Shown here piece by piece: positions 33,003 through 43,339 of a stretch of DNA of 64,000 nt. The notes below the pieces were generated by a model that was not told where the DNA came from, ran no database searches, and was given only the letters and a program-made list of their open reading frames with translations. Source of the DNA: Rugalucina vietnamica (taxonomy: Eukaryota; Mollusca; Bivalvia; Lucinida; Lucinidae); contig OZ024873.1 of NCBI GenBank assembly GCA_964017185.1, positions 49,338,760 to 49,402,759 of the forward strand, read 5' to 3'. Both the position numbers and the translations under genes were made by a program. Each line of letters starts with the position of its first letter. Within the stretch, counting starts at the first letter, position 1.

Positions 33003-33375
33003 CTGCAGAAGCTGAGGATGAGGTTAGGTACCCGTAACTCGATTTAAGCTCGCCAGTAATTTTATGTTTACTGATCGTTTCAAGGCGATACTTCTGTGGT
33101 AGTTCTTATTGTTTTATTTCTTGGTGTTAACACTTTTTGTGCTGTTAGCGCCGTACATGTATGTATGTTTTCAGATAGTTTAGTTTCGTTATGTAACTGA
33201 GTGGCCACCTATTGGGAAAATAGCTGCTCATTCGGCTTACGGTATGGTTTCATGGTATAAGTGCCTGATTGTTAATCTAGTTTTTTTCCCACCTCGGTTT
33301 TTCGAGAGGGATTTTCTTAAAAATTTCTGATTGCGCCTTTTCCTGATCGTTGCCTCCTTGTACCTTTTTGTGTCT
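33003..33375 (+). repeat. Family H repeat copy with 5' hairpin
   Basis: Starts CCACTGCAGAAG and pairs with CTTCTGTGG about 75 bp on (33003-33100). Inside is 'gatgaggttaggtacccgtaac', which resembles a degraded hammerhead stem II (GGT/ACC) but lacks CUGANGA and GAAA. The body runs through 'gagtggccacctattgggaaaatagctgct' to 'ctgatcgttgcc'. The same arrangement is at 54470-54830. Confidence 0.7.
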
Positions 33376-33452
33376 GTGAAGACAATGTTGATATTAATCA
33401 GAGTGTACATGTAGGCGGGACATATCCCGGGTTTGGCTACTGGCGCGTAAGT

Positions 33453-33655
33453 CATCAGGAAAACATGTCCATGTAGGGTATACCCCCTTATACCTCACTT
33501 TTATATAGTAAAACTGGGGTATGCATGCGGTTCTAACGTGTACCCACAATCTATGTTTTGAGCAAAAATAAGAAAAATATCAAACTTTTTCAGCTGAAAA
33601 GCTTCAATTTTTAAACCTCAAAAAATCTCTGTTGCATGGGCAAGTTTTCACAATG
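33453..33655 (-). mobile_element. Family B MITE, half-core copy
   Basis: Right-end sequence CATCAGGAAAACATGTCC on the left and TTGCATGGGCAAGTTTTC on the right. Only one arm of the central palindrome remains (GCGGTTCTAACGTGTACCCA), so it is an internal deletion copy. Confidence 0.75.
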
Positions 33656-34084
33656 AATGACCCTTTTAAACTGTGGAAGATGTTAAAGTTAGCAATGATG
33701 AGGAATTGTTGCAATACGAACACAGCTAGCAATCCTTGAGGACTGAAAAAATAAAAACGTTGAATTCGGAGTGACTGCATTTAATTAATATTCATCCGGT
33801 GACAGTATATTGGGCTCTGGGCCAGACATTAAACCAAGTGTAGAAGAATGTATCTAAATTAACTGATCATGATTGCTGATTCTAAGAATACCTTCATTGA
33901 CAACAAATGACAAAAATGTAAGTACAAGTAGTGTCGTTAACGAAATTATATAGTCGTGAAAAATCTAGTTAAGCGGAATGAAGCCAAGTTTGTTTACCTA
34001 TGCTTAATTCTTCATCAAATATTGACATACTATTGCGACGTAGTATCGTAAGGATTGTTGTTGATTTACTTAAATTTACGATTT

Positions 34085-35655
34085 TATTAATGATCAAGGT
34101 CATGCTTATCTCCTTGAAAGGACTTGCAATACACATCACATTGACATACCAAATTTTCAACCGATCCCACAGCCAAACATAGAACCATACACGTCTTGAG
34201 CTTTTCTGTTACATAGTTTTGAGTATTTGTGAGCATGCTGGCCATGATGAGCATTCGACACAGACTTTTTCGCATAAAATTTTGTTTTTTATATTCAAAT
34301 GACCTTGAGTCTAGGTCAAGAAATGACCTTGACCATAATAAATTACATACCTTCATTGATCTATTAGTTGTTTGCATCCAGCAACTTTCAAGTCTCTGGC
34401 TGCAACAGTTTCTAAAATATCCATTGTTTTCACCTTTTCCCATGTATAAGCCTCTGTTTCCGGGGGGCCAAAATTGACCTTGCCGTAAAATAGGTCAAGG
34501 TCATCGCAGAGTCGTCAGTTGAACAAATTATGCTGGGCTGGGGTCCCCAATGCTACATACCAAATTTCGAGTTAACCCGCCCACTGGTTCTCGAGAAGAA
34601 GAATTTTGAAGGGTTTTTACCAAAAATATGCGTCACGTGGCGGCCATCTTGGTCAAGTGACGAATATATCGCAAACAAAATTTCAATGCCACTACCCAAG
34701 AAGGCTCCAAATAAAATGGCCACGCGATTTCTTAGAAAACCATAATTTATTTTGATATTTAAATGACCTTGGGTCAAGGTTCAGGAGGTCACTTTGACCG
34801 TAATTATCTACATTTCTCCATTTTCCCCATTACTTGTCGTCAAGGTCATCCCAGATTCATCATTTTAACAAACTACGATGGGCTGGATAATGCTATCTAT
34901 CAAGCTTCGTGGAAATCGGCCCACCGGTTCTGGAGAAGAAGAATTTTGAAGGGATTTTACCATATATGGGCGTGGCGGGCATCTTGGTCATGTGACCAAG
35001 ATATCGCAAACACAATTTCAATGCCACTATACAAAGGGGCTCCACATAAAATTTCACCTTGATCAGCAAAGCGATTTCTGAGAAAACCATAATCTTAATT
35101 TTGCTATTAAAATGACCTTGGATCAAGGTCAAGAAATAGATCAAGTTCAAGAAATGACCCTGGCCTTAATTAATTACATACCTCCACTGACTCCAAAAGT
35201 TATCTGCATCTGGCAACTTTCAAGTCTAAGGCTGCAACGGTTTCCAAAATATCCATTGTTTTCACCTTTTCCCATGTAAAAGCCCTTGTTTCCAAAATTG
35301 ACGTTGCCGTAAAATAAGTCAGGGTCATCCCAGCGTCATCATTTGAACAAATTATGATGGGCTGGAGTCCCCGATGCTACAAAACAAGTTTCGTGGAAAT
35401 CGGCCTACTGTTGAAAGGTTTTTGCCATATATGGGCATGGCGGCCATATTGGTCATGTGACCAAAATACCGCAAACAAAATTTAGATGCCACTAACAAAG
35501 GAGGCTCCACATAAAATTTCAACTTGATCGGGCAAGCGGATTTAGAGAAGAAGATCTTTGAAATTGTTGACGGACGGACGGACGACGGATGCACGCCAGA
35601 GCATGGCCATCATATAAGCTCACCTTGTGAGCCTTCGGCTCAGGTGAGCTAAAAA
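34085..35655 (+). repeat. Three-unit repeat (AAGGTCA-rich)
   Basis: Three direct units: about 34292-34745, 34746-35100 and 35101-35560. Each begins with 'atgaccttg.gtcaagg', runs through 'gaagaagaattttgaagg' and 'catcttggtca.gtgac', and ends 'ccactacaaa..ggctccacataaaa'. The middle unit lacks about 100 bp. The right end is 'gacggacggacgacgg' followed by a GAGCC/GGCTC hairpin and 'aggtgagctaaaaa'. Frames on both strands are repeat-derived. Confidence 0.8.
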
Positions 35656-35659
35656 GTGC

Positions 35660-36090
35660 TGGATATTAACAATGTTGTATAGGTAAAATTGGTTTTGAAA
35701 TTATTTATTGTCATTGCTAAAGAACTACACCCAATGTATGAGTATGATTTCGTAATAGTGCATTCGACATTTTCGAAGGTGTGCCACTAAAAGTTATTTA
35801 TATTTATTCGTTGTACAGTGCGCAACACGTCACTGGTATAGTATTTATTCAACGAAAAAATACAACAGTTACCATATTCCAATATATTGACAAACTCGAA
35901 GTACTGAAGGTATGAGACTCTGATATTATGTAAAACATACAGGACATAAACGAATTCAAACGAGTAAAAAAGTGACAGCTCAAAAATAGAAAAAATAAGT
36001 ATCTAAATACTGGAAGTTACGTTTTGAACGGTGGAATCAGACATTCAAAGCAAAATAACACTTGGTTCGACTGAATAAACATTCAAAGAA
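35660..36090. other. Upstream region of paralogue 3
   Basis: No repeat recognised. The leader just before the ATG reads ATTCAAAGAAAG. No promoter element could be defended. Confidence 0.4.
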
Positions 36091-36092
36091 AG

Positions 36093-36521
36093 ATGCCGGA
36101 CTTTATTGAATTTGACTATACGAGTATACGTTTGGCGTCTCCTTCTGGAACAACAGCGCTTGCGGAAGGCTCAGAAGTGTTTAGAACTGTTATGGAAGAC
36201 TTTGTGGAAGACAACGACAGTAGACACTCTAACGACAATACAGAGAACATAAACATAAGGTCCAGGTTGCCTAGAAGATGTGATAATCGAAAAGCGTGTG
36301 TGTATAAGAACGTTCGACAAATGGGATCAAGGACTAGTCATACGGTTCATTGGGCGGATGAAGTCAGAGACGGACAGTTAACTAGGGTGTGCCGAGTGGA
36401 CTACGATTCACCACCATCGACGTGTTCAAATCCAGCTGATATCAAAGAGACATGTACCATGAAATCTATTCTGAAATACAGACCAGAAAGAGCGAATTGT
36501 GTTATAATCGTTGGGGATTGA
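36093..36521 (+). CDS. Putative PP1-docking protein, paralogue 3 (142 aa)
   Basis: AEGSEVF at residues 24-30 followed by RTVMEDFVED, TVHWADE at 84-90, GQLTR at 94-98, KSILK at 124-128, and the tail ANCVIIVGD. In place of the Cys cluster of the other two copies it has only two Cys (C63, C69), so any metal site is lost. The RVxF-type site begins with His-Thr-Val-His-Trp instead of Arg-Val. This still fits relaxed versions of the PP1 motif, but less well. AATAAA at 36802-36807 gives a 3'UTR of about 0.28 kb. Spacing between paralogues is about 14 and 17.5 kb, all on the + strand, which points to old tandem duplication. Function is inferred only. Confidence 0.82.
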   Translation: MPDFIEFDYTSIRLASPSGTTALAEGSEVFRTVMEDFVEDNDSRHSNDNTENINIRSRLPRRCDNRKACVYKNVRQMGSRTSHTVHWADEVRDGQLTRVCRVDYDSPPSTCSNPADIKETCTMKSILKYRPERANCVIIVGD

Positions 36522-36915
36522 AATGGACGATACCATTATATCACTGTGGGCCAACAGCAATATTATTTGTGCAATAATTTGTATACCCGTACGTGCCATA
36601 TTGCCATATAGGCATCAAAACAAAGTGTTTGCCAGAGATACAGATGCGAACAATTTTTGAGACTTGAATGTCACGTTTGGCAAAGTTAATGATGTTTCAA
36701 TGTTTTCAATCAGTATTTACCATGTTTACTATTATTGTCCATACATGTACATCAAAGAAGCAGCTAAACCTTTGAAATTAGCTGACTAGCGGCATTTTGG
36801 AAATAAAACAATATTTCATATTTTGTTTATCGGTCATGTATACTAGCGAATATTTAATAATTACTTGCCAGCTATATATTGTTACTTGCTGCGACCGGCA
36901 TTCATTTACATGCTC

Positions 36916-37027
36916 TTCCCAGCAGGCACACGACGTCATAATGACGTCAGATTGACGTCGATGCGCCGTCATAACGTCGCATCGACGTTGATATGACGTC
37001 ATTATGACGTCAAGTGCCCGCTGGGTT
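36916..37027. mobile_element. Palindromic GACGTCA-rich MITE
   Basis: Ends CCCAGCAGGCACACGACGTC and its counterpart GACGTCAAGTGCCCGCTGGG; the middle is GACGTCGATGCG opposite CGCATCGACGT. GACGTC occurs five times, plus AACGTC/GACGTT variants. The whole 110 bp can fold into one hairpin. Confidence 0.75.
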
Positions 37028-37139
37028 CTTAATCGCAGACCGGCTGTAAATTGACCGCTCCAATCAAGCTCGTACGTGTACAGTATATAACAAAAAAGAA
37101 TCGTGGACCAGGACATTCATGCAATAAAATTTAAAGTCC

Positions 37140-37980
37140 CAACACTAACAGTGTCGGGAAACTAAGTCCATGTATGCTATCATTTGTGTATACGTCATGC
37201 GACAGAGCGCGCGTTCGTACTGCACATAATTTCGGAAATCGCGCGTTGCTATTTTCATATTAAAGAAAAATGTTTTACATATAATATTATCCTATCATAT
37301 GCGGCATATTATTATCACTAATTAGCAATATTTTCTTTCTTTGAAACAATTGTCAAAATTTAAAACACTTCGGAACTTTAAAGTTTCCGAAGTGTTTTCA
37401 GAGACCAGATGATGAACTATGAAAGTTTTTACAGTTATACGACCAAAATGTGTGCTGCATATGATAGGATATTTAAAATGTTTCACAAATAAGTTACGCA
37501 AACGGCACCACAAATTTTCTGAACTTAGGTTTCGTCCGATCTGTTAAAATTCTCTGTGACGTCACCGTTATGTGTGCAAATGATAGCTTACACGGAGTTT
37601 GTTTCCCGACAGTGACTAAACGAGAAGGAAAAAAAAAACAGGTACATCACAAATAAGAATTAAAACAGATCCTTTTTAAATATTTTCCCGACAACACGCT
37701 TGAAATGCAAAATGACTAGCTATTTCCCAATTAGGTAGCCATCCGGGTAATCTCAACCAATAAATAAACCAAAATAAAAAAAAATAAACGTTGTGCTCTA
37801 CTGACTAACAAGTGTTTCACAAAATTTTGATGCAATTGAATTAGATTACAAACATATTTTGTAACGAAGAAGCACCTGTGTCCCTTTACCTGTGTCCAAA
37901 GGTACATGTAGGGGGTCTACCACTAAGCCTAGGGTGCAATATCTGGTAGTTAATGAATAAGCTGAGGCTCACTGTTCGTA
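37140..37980. other. No gene recognised
   Basis: A 20-bp hairpin (ACACTTCGGAACTTTAAAGT and its complement, 37362-37396) is the only notable structure. Confidence 0.5.
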
Positions 37981-37984
37981 TGTG

Positions 37985-38150
37985 ATCGCTGTTTGTAGGG
38001 CAAGGGACAAGCGGCTTACGATATGTTTTCTAAGTAGAAGTACCTAATTGTCAATTTTGTTTTTTCCACCTCGGTTTTTGGAATGGGAATTTCTTTCTGA
38101 TTGCGCCTGTTCATGATCATTGCCTTCGTGTTCCTTTTTTGTCTGTATTC
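37985..38150 (+). repeat. Family H fragment
   Basis: 'gcggcttacgatatgttttct', 'cctcggtttttggaatgggaatttctttctgattgcgcc', 'catgatcattgcct'; only the 3' part of the unit is present. Confidence 0.6.
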
Positions 38151-38274
38151 TTTCTCATAGTGTGGTCTATATCTGATAACCGATTTTCTGAAGGCCACAA
38201 CGCTTTATATTACAACGCAAGGTCATTATATATAAAGACTAGATGGCAATGATCAAGAATGCCTGGTGATAAAG

Positions 38275-38420
38275 AATCGGAATTGGCTTGTTTGTTTGTT
38301 TTGTGGTTTAACGCCGCAGTCAACAATGATTATTCATGTCGGGACGGACCCTGGTATAAACCAGCAATATGTAGTGTTAATTTGTCTTGCTCAATGACAC
38401 ATGTTCAAATCGAAAATCTA
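38275..38420 (-). repeat. SINE tail/body fragment
   Basis: 'tttgtttgttttgtggtttaacgccgcagtcaac' and 'catgtcgggacgg', the shared tail, then a body similar to the 2.1-kb copy. Confidence 0.5.
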
Positions 38421-38972
38421 ACGATCCGGGGTCTACGCCCTAACGCGACAAAATAATAGTTGATAAAATATCTACATTTACATGTAGATAAAATATAGTT
38501 TAAAGTGTTTTCTAAGTAAAATATTTCTACCAGCCACAAACTATGTAAGTAAAAATCTAGGTGCAACTCACCACAGCAGTTTCTTCTACCGACAATGAAT
38601 CTGCGCATTTGTCAAAATCAATTTATCAGCATGTAGCTCATACGAAATCGCCACTGCAAAGTATAACATTGCTCATTGGATGCTGATGTTCAGAATTAGT
38701 TCACTAAACATGATAGACTCTGATTCTTCCCCGACCGATGTATGTGTGCAAAATAGTCAAAATCAATCCACTGATACAGAAGTTATGGCGCTTGAAAACT
38801 AAAGTTTTATAGGCGAATGACCAAAATCTAATCAACTCTTCAGGTTAATAAAAATGACCATGTTTCTTTCTTGGATACTAGTTTGTTGATGAGTTCTTTG
38901 ATGGCTGACTAGGCAAATTGTAATCCTAAACTGTCGTTTGCAAATAGAGCAATGCCAATGTCAAAGAATCGG

Positions 38973-39407
38973 ATCGCCAAAGCTGTCTGATGGTAAGGAA
39001 TAAAAACATTTGATGCATCATCGTCATTATATCCTGCTCACATTTGATTATATGTTGTATAGTTTGCATTATATAATGCAACATTTGTATTATATACTAT
39101 GGAACGCCAAAGCTGTCTGATGGTAAGGATTAAAACATTTGATTCATTATCGTCATTATATCCTGCTCACATTTGATTATATGTTGTATAGTGTGCATTA
39201 TATAATTTTCATAATATAAAGAACCTGGTCCAAAATATAATGGACTTGTCTCATTACATAAAAAAGTCTTCACAGTATATAATACAAATGTTGCTTTATA
39301 TAATGCACACTATACAACATAATTATAATCAAATGTGAGCAGGATATAATGACGATGATGAATCAAATGTTTTTATACCTTACCCTCAGACAGGTTTGGC
39401 GTTCCAT
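38973..39407. repeat. Foldback: two direct copies plus one inverted copy
   Basis: A block beginning CGCCAAAGCTGTCTGATGGT occurs at 38973-39098 and 39108-39230, and its reverse complement at 39282-39407. All three hold 'cattatatcctgctcacatttgattat' and 'tatacaac/gttgtata' segments. The last two form a stem of about 125 bp. Confidence 0.8.
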
Positions 39408-39672
39408 ATAAAGGCTCAAAATGCTTTTCGATGTTTGTGCCTTCTATTAGCTTCACAGACTATTTTCTTCATAATGATTTGCTCCGTTCAATGATGATCA
39501 GTGCCATTTTGATCAGTTCTGTCTCCAAGACTATTACACTATTTATGTGTTGAATTCCTTCAGTGAGTCTTTGGGACCGCTTTGGAGTGTTTATTCTGGC
39601 TACCTTGAGGGCGTTTTCCCTCGTGTTGTTCTCCGTAGAAAGTTTTTATTTAAAAGTCGCTCATCAGACATT

Positions 39673-39936
39673 CATGACGAAAACTTGCCGATGCAATAAA
39701 CAGAGATATTTAACTTCAAAAATTGAAAAATTTTCAGCTGAAAATTTTTGATATTTTTCTTATTTTTGCTCCAAACAAAGATTGTGGGTACACGTTAGAA
39801 CCGCCTCGCCAAGGCAGTTCTAACGAGTACCCACAATCTATGTTTTGGAGCAAAAATAAGAAAAATAAGTATACCCCTGCATAAACGTGAGATTCAAAGA
39901 AAGGGGTATACATTTCACGGACAAGTTTTCCTGATG
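39673..39936 (+). mobile_element. Family B MITE inserted in the LINE
   Basis: Left end CATGACGAAAACTTGCC, right end GGACAAGTTTTCCTGATG, central palindrome GTGGGTACACGTTAGAACCG with its complement. The LINE reads GACATT before and CTTATA after, while the uninterrupted LINE at 10.66 kb reads GGCATTCTTATA. So the flanks join with no visible target duplication. Confidence 0.85.
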
Positions 39937-40239
39937 CTTATAGAATGGCTAGGCAATCTAAGCTGTGTTAGCCTTAAATAATTTACATGCTTTGAATCCC
40001 TGCCTTCTGCAGAACCTCGGCATAACAGTTCTCAAACAGCTTAAGAGGATTTGATTATTGTGTAAGGGTCTGTAGCACAGGGTTGAGGGTTGGCAGTACC
40101 CGAGACAATGAGCTTTCCAGTTGGTGTCTATATTAACATTTCGCTCTCAGAGATTTTCACGGTGTCTTCCAAATGTCACTCTTTTTTTTTTTTTCCTACT
40201 AGCAGTAATCTCATTATTAGAAAGGGTGCTTGATGGTTC

Positions 40240-40920
40240 AAATCGACAAAAAAGAAGTGGCGCGGACGCCTAAGCCATAGGTAGCAATCCACAGTTTTTA
40301 GAGCATTTTTCAGTTAATTTAGCTAGATCCGCCAAAATTGATAATACACTGTAGCTCTGTCCAATCTGGTGAACAATCCGATTTCTCCCATAAAATCATT
40401 AAATCAAATGTCTTACAACAAAATAACATCATTTAAATCGCCTAGCACTGACTATCACCCTACCTGTATTGGGGATAGTTTCCCCTACCCCCTCTTTCAG
40501 ACCAGTGAATTTTCGTAAAATATGCCTAAAGTCGGGGCCCCCATGCATGTTCTGTGCAAAAAGACGCCCCATAAATCGCATGCAAATACTTAGAGAATCA
40601 ACACAGGATCATAATGAGCAGTGCACAAATATGTGCCATCCAGCTACTATTTTCGCTATTTGTGAACAAAGATAGCCCCTGCAAAGTCGACTGAATAATC
40701 CCGGTTTTTACCAATCTAAAAATAGAAAATAAGTATTTTTTTCACATGTTTGAGGCATAATTGATCCGATTTGGGGAAAGATGTCGGCAAATTATTGAAA
40801 GAGGATAATTTACAGCCCAATTTCATGCCCTACCCCTTAATATTGAAATTTTTGGCTCCATCTCAAAAGTACGAAACTGTGAATGGAACCATAGCAAGCC
40901 CCAATGCAAAGTGTCAATAC
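40240..40920. other. No gene or repeat recognised
   Basis: Low-complexity, AT-rich; nothing supported. Confidence 0.45.
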
Positions 40921-40928
40921 TTGTAAAT

Positions 40929-41166
40929 GAGCCCCAGCATCAGAAAACTAACAATTTGTATATGCGAAAGCAAAGGCGCAGATCAGCTTCATGCAGTAAC
41001 TGCGCCTTTGCTTTCGCTATATGGGTAGTACAACTTGATTCCTCTTGTACCTATATTTTTTATGTCCACAATTCCAAGCTTCTAGCCTGCTTCTGTGACT
41101 GGACAGGCCGGTTTGTGTCGGACCTGGTCGGAAAACTAAATTGTTGTTTTTCTCACGCGAAGGCTC
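40929..41166 (-). mobile_element. Family A MITE, copy 8
   Basis: 238 bp, flanked by AAAT (40925-40928, 41167-41170). The hairpin apex is partly deleted (GCAGATCAGCTTCATGCAGT). Ends are of the AACAAT subtype. Outer hairpin bases changed on both arms (GCGAAAGCAAAG/CTTTGCTTTCGC), a paired substitution. Confidence 0.9.
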
Positions 41167-41225
41167 AAATTGCATTTTGCGTCTGTCAAACACGTGCAAT
41201 CCAACTTGAACATGTTGAACATCCA

Positions 41226-41485
41226 CATCGCAAAATCAGTACGAAATATACAGAGATTTTTAAGTTGTAAAAATGACGTTTTTCAGTAGATTTTTTTTTA
41301 TACATTTTTCTTATTTTTGCTCAAAACATAGATCGTTGGTACACGTTAGAACTGCCTCGCAAGTACCTACACTCTATGTTTTGGAGCAAAAATAAAAAAA
41401 ATAGGTTTACCCTTGCATACCCAGTTTTATTATATAAAAGTGGGGGTTAAGGGGGTATTCATCGCGCGGACATGTTTTCCTGATG
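41226..41485 (+). mobile_element. Family B MITE copy
   Basis: Degraded left end, core 'gttggtacacgttagaactgcctcg', a shortened second arm, and a right end GGACATGTTTTCCTGATG followed by TTAA. Confidence 0.7.
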
Positions 41486-41489
41486 TTAA

Positions 41490-41960
41490 AGAGACGGTAC
41501 ACCAAGCTACGTCTTGGAGCATGAATATTGATGAATAGTGGTAGAAGATGTATAAATTCAAGATAAATAGTTTCATTATAAGCCCGTATATTTAATTATT
41601 TTTTCTGTAGAAATTTTCTTTTCAGTCAGTAATAATTAATGAGAGATACCCACTGAACGAAAGTTATATACACAAGGTTATGAATGAATGAAACTCGTGA
41701 CAGCTAATAGCGCCCGTATTTCGCTCGTATTTCGCTATGACGTCAAAACACCAATTTCTTTTCACAGTAATTGTTGGTAATTGCATATGCTAAGTAAAAA
41801 AACAACCCCACTTTTTAACACTTTCACTGGAAGTACGATTCAACTAAGTGAACGAGAACATGTGCCAATCTAAAGTAGTTCATTTTATAATCAGAAAACT
41901 TTGATGCCCGCGCAGTAGCATCGTTCGCATGCATACATATATTTCATTACTTCGTCTTTC
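41490..41960. other. No gene recognised
   Basis: Short frames only. Confidence 0.4.
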
Positions 41961-41969
41961 AATATTATC

Positions 41970-42067
41970 TACGTCCCTTTCAAGATTACTTCAGCTCATA
42001 TGGGACGGGCCAATCAGTAGGTGGGGCGAAAAAGGGAGAACCTTGAGAAAAACCACGGGGGCCGCCT
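41970..42067 (-). mobile_element. S1 SINE, internally deleted
   Basis: Tail and body ('gtccctttcaagattacttc', 'gggccaatcagtaggtgg') are joined directly to the first bases of the head (GGCGGCCCCCGTGG); the tRNA core is missing. Confidence 0.75.
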
Positions 42068-42589
42068 GATATATTTTTAATATTGTATTGTTTTTTCATT
42101 CCTTTCTCGTCCTGTGTATAGGTGGGACCCTTAAAATAATTGCATCAGTTGCTGATCTTTCAATGATTACTTTATATAACCAATGGTCAATTATTTACTG
42201 TAAGACATTGGAATTTCCAGACGAAAGTGTATCCCGCCATCGGTACCAAATCATAGTCACATTCGAATCTGTATAGGCCAAACCTTGAATACTTTCATCT
42301 AGCAGTCAAATAGATCATATTTAGCTGGCATGTAATTTTCAATCGGCAATCCTTGCAGCCATAGACGAAATTGCTTAAACTTGAAATACACCAAACTATG
42401 TACATTGTACAATAGTACCAATGGCCATAAGTATTGTATTTCTATCAATGTACTCCCTGTAGACATATAGGAAAGGCCATAATTCAATGAAAAATATTTC
42501 TTTCTCAATCCTTGATATTAAAATTCAATGAAATAGTCAGTATATATTATGCTTGATAGTCTCTTTGGAAAGACATGCATGTATTAATT

Positions 42590-42824
42590 GAGCCTCATCG
42601 TGAGAAAACTGGATTTTTGCCTGTGCGAAAACAAAGACGCAGATCAGCTTCGCAGTAACTGCGAAGCTGATCAGCGTCTTTGTTTTCGTTACACGGATAG
42701 TACAATTCCTCTTCTTCTTATATCCAAAATTTCAAGCTTCTAGCCTGCTTCTATTACTGTACAGATCGGTTTGTGTCAGACCTGGTCGGAAACCCCGAAG
42801 ACCAGTTTTCTCGCGTCGCGGCTC
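42590..42824 (-). mobile_element. Family A MITE, copy 9
   Basis: 235 bp, flanked by AATT (42586-42589, 42825-42828). CCGG subtype ends. A single change (AAACTGG) occurs at both TIRs, another matched change. Confidence 0.9.
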
Positions 42825-42829
42825 AATTT

Positions 42830-43335
42830 TCAACTATGCCCTTCGTGAAGATCTTTTCCAATGCCGTGGGAATAAGACGCACAGTTATTGTACTGTACAA
42901 ATGTACTTCGGGTACCGTAGCAAGTTTAAAGACCAAGTCCCAGACACTGAAATTTCCGAACGGACAGCAATTTAGCCTATATGGCAAAGTGGGATGGGCT
43001 TACAATCGTCTGCTATGTTAGCAGGCTGATTCTATTGGTTTTCACTTGTGTGAATATTTTCGTCTGCTAGCCAGGTATTTGAAGGCATGATGTGTAGAAC
43101 ATTTTGATAATGAATGAATATTGTTTTTGCAGTTGATAGATAAATACATAGAAAAGCCATGCAATTAATAGATCTACTTACAATATATGTTTTGAGAAAA
43201 TTTCACTCAATAATCCAAATTAAGAAAGCTTTTAAATCCAAAGAAACTGGTATTATATTATTCTGCACTCTCAGTCTTAGTTGTGAAAATTCCAAGCATC
43301 ATACAAATGTATGTATATAATCCTGCATAAATGGC
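42830..43335. other. 3' flank of the transposase-like gene
   Basis: No repeat recognised; no TIR matching the right side of the 43-46 kb unit was found by eye. Confidence 0.4.
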
Positions 43336-43339
43336 TAGT

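Larger units (their letters stand above)
38880..40235 (-). mobile_element. LINE remnant 3 with nested foldback and family B insertions
   Basis: - strand remnant of the 10.2-12 kb LINE family. 39945-40235 covers the thumb region, 39410-39672 the GKRSQGG...GSWE region, and 38880-38965 the C2H2 tail. It is strongly diverged, with no usable frame. It is split by the foldback at 38973-39407 and the MITE at 39673-39936. Confidence 0.75.

Noticed and set aside
33003-33060. Hammerhead at 33.0 and 54.5 kb
   Set aside because: Only a stem II-like GGT/ACC is seen; CUGANGA and GAAA are absent, so I do not call a ribozyme.
34229-35150. Several 70-118-codon frames at 34-35 kb
   Set aside because: They repeat with the three-unit element and lie on both strands.
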